A stretch of 64,000 nucleotides of DNA from Mycetohabitans rhizoxinica HKI 454 (GTDB taxonomy: Bacteria > Pseudomonadota > Gammaproteobacteria > Burkholderiales > Burkholderiaceae), in contig NC_014722.1 of NCBI RefSeq assembly GCF_000198775.1, positions 1,867,386 through 1,931,385 on the forward strand, read 5' to 3'. The translations under genes and the position numbers were made by a program. The number at the start of each line of letters is the position of its first letter. Within the stretch, counting starts at the first letter, position 1. Under the pieces are notes generated by a model, which was not told the DNA's origin, did no database searches, and worked only from the letters and a program-made list of their open reading frames with translations. Positions 61,157 through 64,000 of this stretch are shown here, one piece after another.

Positions 61157-62716
61157 TCACGATTCCAAACGCAGGTCCTGGATCTTGCGGGTGATCGTAT
61201 TGCGTCCAATGCCAAGCCGCTCGGCGGCTTCGACCTTGCGGCCGCGCGTGAAGTCCAGCGCCTCGCGAATCACCGCGGCTTCGAAGCGGCGCGCCAGCCC
61301 ATCCATCACCTCGGGCGCGTTCTCGCGCAGCAGTCGCGCCACTTCGGCGCGCAAGCCAGCCTCCCATGCACTGACGTGAGACGATACCGGCGCCAGCGCG
61401 CCACGAGCAGGGCCACCCAGCGGCGTCACGCCGCTGCACGCCAGTGCAGCGGTGCGGGCATCGCCGGATGGGGACGCCGCTGCTGCGCCGGCGGCGACGT
61501 CGACAGTCTCGCCAATCAGTAGCCCTTCATCGGACACGGCGTGCGGGGCCGATTGCCGCTCTGTGACCAGCTCCGGCGGCAAGTCCTTGATCTCGATGGT
61601 CTGCGCGGGCGCCATCACGGTCAGCCAGTTGCACAGGTTCTCCAGTTGACGTACGTTACCGGGAAACGGCAGGAGTGCCAGGTACGCCAGCGTCTCGTCA
61701 GTGACGCGCTTGGGCTCGACGCTAAGCTCGCGGGCACTCTTTTGCAGGAAATGCCGCGTGAGCAGCGGGATGTCCTCGCTGCGCTCGCGCAATGGCGGCA
61801 GCCGCAACCGGATTACGTTGAGCCGATGATAGAGATCCTCGCGGAACAATCCCTGCCGCACCCGCGTCTCCAGATTTTGATGCGTCGCCGCAATCACCCG
61901 CACGTTCGCCCGCAAAGGGCGGTGACCGCCGACGCGGTAGAACTGCCCGTCCGAGAGCACGCGCAACAGTCGCGTCTGTAGATCGAACGGCATATCCCCG
62001 ATTTCGTCCAGGAACAGTGTGCCGTTCTCGGCCTGCTCGAAGCGGCCCTGCCGCATCGCCTGCGCGCCCGTGAACGCCCCGCGCTCGTGCCCAAACAGCT
62101 CTGACTCGAGCAAGTCTTTCGGCATCGCCGCCGTGTTCAATGCGATAAACGGTCCATTGGCGCGCGGGCTGTGTCGATGCAGCGCATGGGCCACCAGTTC
62201 CTTGCCGGTCCCGGACTCGCCAGTGATCAGCACCGTCGCCGCGGAATGAGACAACCGGCCGATCGCACGGAACATGTCCTGCATCGCCGGGGCCTGCCCA
62301 AGCATTTCCGGCGCCTCAGCGAGCCGGTCATCGCAGCCGGACTCGCCGCGCATGCCCTCGTCAACGGCGCGGCGGATCAATTCGACCGCCTTATCGACGT
62401 CAAACGGCTTGGCCAGATACTCGAACGCCCCGCCCTGAAAAGCCGCGACGGCGCTGTCCAGGTCCGAGAATGCCGTCATGATGATCACCGGCAACCCCGG
62501 CCACCGCTCGCGCACCACATTGAGCAGTTCAAGTCCCGAACCGCCCGGCATTCGAATGTCCGATACCAGCACCTGCGGCGGCTGGTCCTGCTCGAATGCG
62601 GCCAGCACGTCGCGTACACTGGTAAAGCTACGGGTCACGAAGCGCTCGCGCGCCAGTGCCTTTTCGAGCACCCAGCGTATCGACTGATCGTCGTCAACTA
62701 TCCAGATTGGCTTCAT
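61157..62716 (-). CDS. glnG: Nitrogen regulation response regulator NtrC
   Basis: 519 residues. A receiver domain (IWIVDDDQSIRWVLEKAL, Asp53 in LVSDIRMPGGSG), a sigma-54 AAA+ domain (Walker A GESGTGKELVAHAL, GAFTGA loop in HERGAFTGAQAM, Walker B TLFLDEIGDMP), a linker, then a Fis-type DNA-binding domain (KVEAAERLGIGRNTITRKIQ). Activates sigma-54 promoters under nitrogen limitation. The linker of about 80 residues is Ala/Gly-rich and longer than in enterics. It starts 74 bp after glnL. Confidence 0.96.
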   Translation of the reverse strand: MKPIWIVDDDQSIRWVLEKALARERFVTRSFTSVRDVLAAFEQDQPPQVLVSDIRMPGGSGLELLNVVRERWPGLPVIIMTAFSDLDSAVAAFQGGAFEYLAKPFDVDKAVELIRRAVDEGMRGESGCDDRLAEAPEMLGQAPAMQDMFRAIGRLSHSAATVLITGESGTGKELVAHALHRHSPRANGPFIALNTAAMPKDLLESELFGHERGAFTGAQAMRQGRFEQAENGTLFLDEIGDMPFDLQTRLLRVLSDGQFYRVGGHRPLRANVRVIAATHQNLETRVRQGLFREDLYHRLNVIRLRLPPLRERSEDIPLLTRHFLQKSARELSVEPKRVTDETLAYLALLPFPGNVRQLENLCNWLTVMAPAQTIEIKDLPPELVTERQSAPHAVSDEGLLIGETVDVAAGAAAASPSGDARTAALACSGVTPLGGPARGALAPVSSHVSAWEAGLRAEVARLLRENAPEVMDGLARRFEAAVIREALDFTRGRKVEAAERLGIGRNTITRKIQDLRLES

Positions 62717-62790
62717 AGATTTCAAATTGGCTTCAAGATTGATCGAGCGGTTTCCTTCAATATCTGCGTGCGCGCACCTGTCGCCTACAG

Positions 62791-63921
62791 TCATCGAGCC
62801 AGCGGCAACAGGATCTGAAATTCGGTATGGCCGCAACGGCTTTCCACTTCGATCAACCCTGCGTGCTGCTGCACAAAGGTCTGCGCAAGCGTGAGTCCAA
62901 GCCCGCTGCCATCTTCCCGTCCCGACACCAGCGGATAAAAAATCCGGTCACGGATCGCCTCCGGTATGCCGGGGCCGTTGTCGGTTATCCGCAAGTCCAA
63001 TGCCAACTTGTACAACCGCTTGGCGATCGTGACCTTGCGCGCGACGCGCGTGCGCAACGCGATATGCGCGTCACCTTGCGAGATGCGCTCTTTGAGCGCC
63101 TGCGTTGCGTTGCGCGCGATGTTCAGCAACGCCTGGATCAGTTGCTCCTTATCGCCGCGAAACTCTGGCACGCTCACGTCGTAGTCGCGCTCGATCGTCA
63201 GCCCCCAGGGGAACTCGGCCAAGATCACCGCGCGTACCCGTTCACAGACCTCGTGGATGTTCACGTCACCAACAATGTGCGGATGACGGTGGGGCTCCAA
63301 AAGCCGGTCCACCAGCGTCTGCAACCGATCGGACTCCTTGATAATGACCTGCGTGTATTCGCGCAGGTCGTAGCGCGCCTCGCGCTCGCCTAACTCGGAC
63401 TCAAGCAACTGCGCCGCGCCGCGAATGCCGCCAAGCGGATTTTTAATCTCGTGCGCCAGATTGCGGATCAATTGCTTGTTGACCGACGTCAAGTCATGGA
63501 TACGTTCCTCTCGATCGCTGCGCAATTGCTGGTCGTTGGCGAACAGCTCGAGCAATACGTAGTCCGATGCTGTCTCGAGGTAGCCCACGATCACGTGCAC
63601 GCGCAACGGCTCGCGCAGCTGGCGCTCCAGTGTGGCGTCCAAGTGCGTCGCCTGGAACCGGTTGTCAGCAATCGCTGCGATGGTCGTCACTAACTCGTCG
63701 CCATTGGAGAACAGATCCGGCCACGTGGTCTGCTCCAGTTGCCGGCGCGACATCTCGAGCATCGACTCGGCCGATGGATTCGCATACGCCACTCGCAATG
63801 TCCGCTTATCCAGCACCAGCACGGCCGTTGGCAGCGCGTCGAGCCCAGGCAGCAGCCCAGAGCATGACAACGCTGAATCGTCCGGCGTATCGGATGGGCT
63901 TCGTTTCGCAGCGTATCGCAT
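62791..63921 (-). CDS. glnL: Nitrogen regulation sensor kinase NtrB
   Basis: About 376 residues from ATG 63921. A PAS domain (LPTAVLVLDKRTLRVAYANP) is followed by the phospho-acceptor motif LAHEIKNPLGGIRGAAQLLE, N-box ALLNIARNATQAL, and G-boxes DNGPGIPE and GREDGSGLGLTLA. No membrane segment, as expected for NtrB. It phosphorylates NtrC under control of PII. The start is uncertain: a TTG at 63972 would add 17 residues; neither has a strong Shine-Dalgarno. The upstream gene (often glnA) lies beyond the window. Confidence 0.93.
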   Translation of the reverse strand: MRYAAKRSPSDTPDDSALSCSGLLPGLDALPTAVLVLDKRTLRVAYANPSAESMLEMSRRQLEQTTWPDLFSNGDELVTTIAAIADNRFQATHLDATLERQLREPLRVHVIVGYLETASDYVLLELFANDQQLRSDREERIHDLTSVNKQLIRNLAHEIKNPLGGIRGAAQLLESELGEREARYDLREYTQVIIKESDRLQTLVDRLLEPHRHPHIVGDVNIHEVCERVRAVILAEFPWGLTIERDYDVSVPEFRGDKEQLIQALLNIARNATQALKERISQGDAHIALRTRVARKVTIAKRLYKLALDLRITDNGPGIPEAIRDRIFYPLVSGREDGSGLGLTLAQTFVQQHAGLIEVESRCGHTEFQILLPLAR

Positions 63922-64000
63922 TGGCTTCGTTTCGATTTGACCAGGCTCTTCAATATCCTCGGGCCGGTCCAATAAAATAGGGACGGCGCAAGGCCATCCC

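Overview
This is a GC-rich, gene-dense bacterial chromosome segment from the Burkholderiaceae (Burkholderia sensu lato). The evidence is gene content and order: bamC-dapA-trpS, pyrG-kdsA-eno-ftsB, comEC-tatD-lolDC, rpfE-recJ-prfB-lysS, the isc operon, a phasin gene, aceE-aceF-lpdA beside a FixL/FixJ-like pair, and glnL-glnG. Decayed insertion sequences, a collapsed lut operon, other probable broken genes and several short intergenic tandem arrays would fit a host-associated, genome-eroding lineage such as Mycetohabitans. That genus-level placement is inference. I see no rRNA, tRNA, CRISPR array, intact mobile element or replication origin.

Layout. 1-6787 (-): bamC (cut by the window edge), dapA, a methyltransferase, trpS, a site-2 protease, a YciO protein, a PHP phosphatase and an alpha/beta hydrolase. 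7066-10098: a DUF455 protein (-), then a gamma-carbonic-anhydrase-like protein, hslO and a lipoprotein (+). 10292-14925 (-): ftsB, eno, kdsA, pyrG. 14976-15934: a probable frameshifted gene back to back with an orphan ThiE-like gene. 16029-21749 (-): comEC, tatD, lolD, lolC. 22288-24207 (+): a mosaic trimeric autotransporter with an AT-rich first half and a 22-residue Pro-rich repeat. 24295-30864 (+): an rpfE-like gene, recJ, prfB (with its programmed frameshift), lysS and a glycine-zipper protein. 31003-36843 (-): iscR-iscS-iscU-iscA-hscB-hscA-fdx-iscX. 36994-41678: a tyrosine phosphatase, a HIBCH-like hydrolase, a lutA/lutB deletion fusion, an IclR regulator (+) and pbpG. 42280-42846: a phasin with an elaborate promoter. 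43026-49450 (-): aceE-aceF-lpdA. 49747-56053 (+): histidine kinase, response regulator, folD, prlC. 56099-60247: a cytosine-deaminase-like gene, a DUF378 gene, then an erosion zone with IS3 and IS6 remnants and a truncated unknown gene. 60355-63921: xth (+), then glnG and glnL (-).

Most of the window is conserved housekeeping: lysine, LPS, nucleotide and folate metabolism, lipoprotein sorting, Fe-S assembly, pyruvate oxidation and nitrogen control. The material most worth study is the autotransporter, the lut fusion, the ThiE/frameshift pair, the phasin and isc control regions, and the eroded block at 57.4-60.3 kb.
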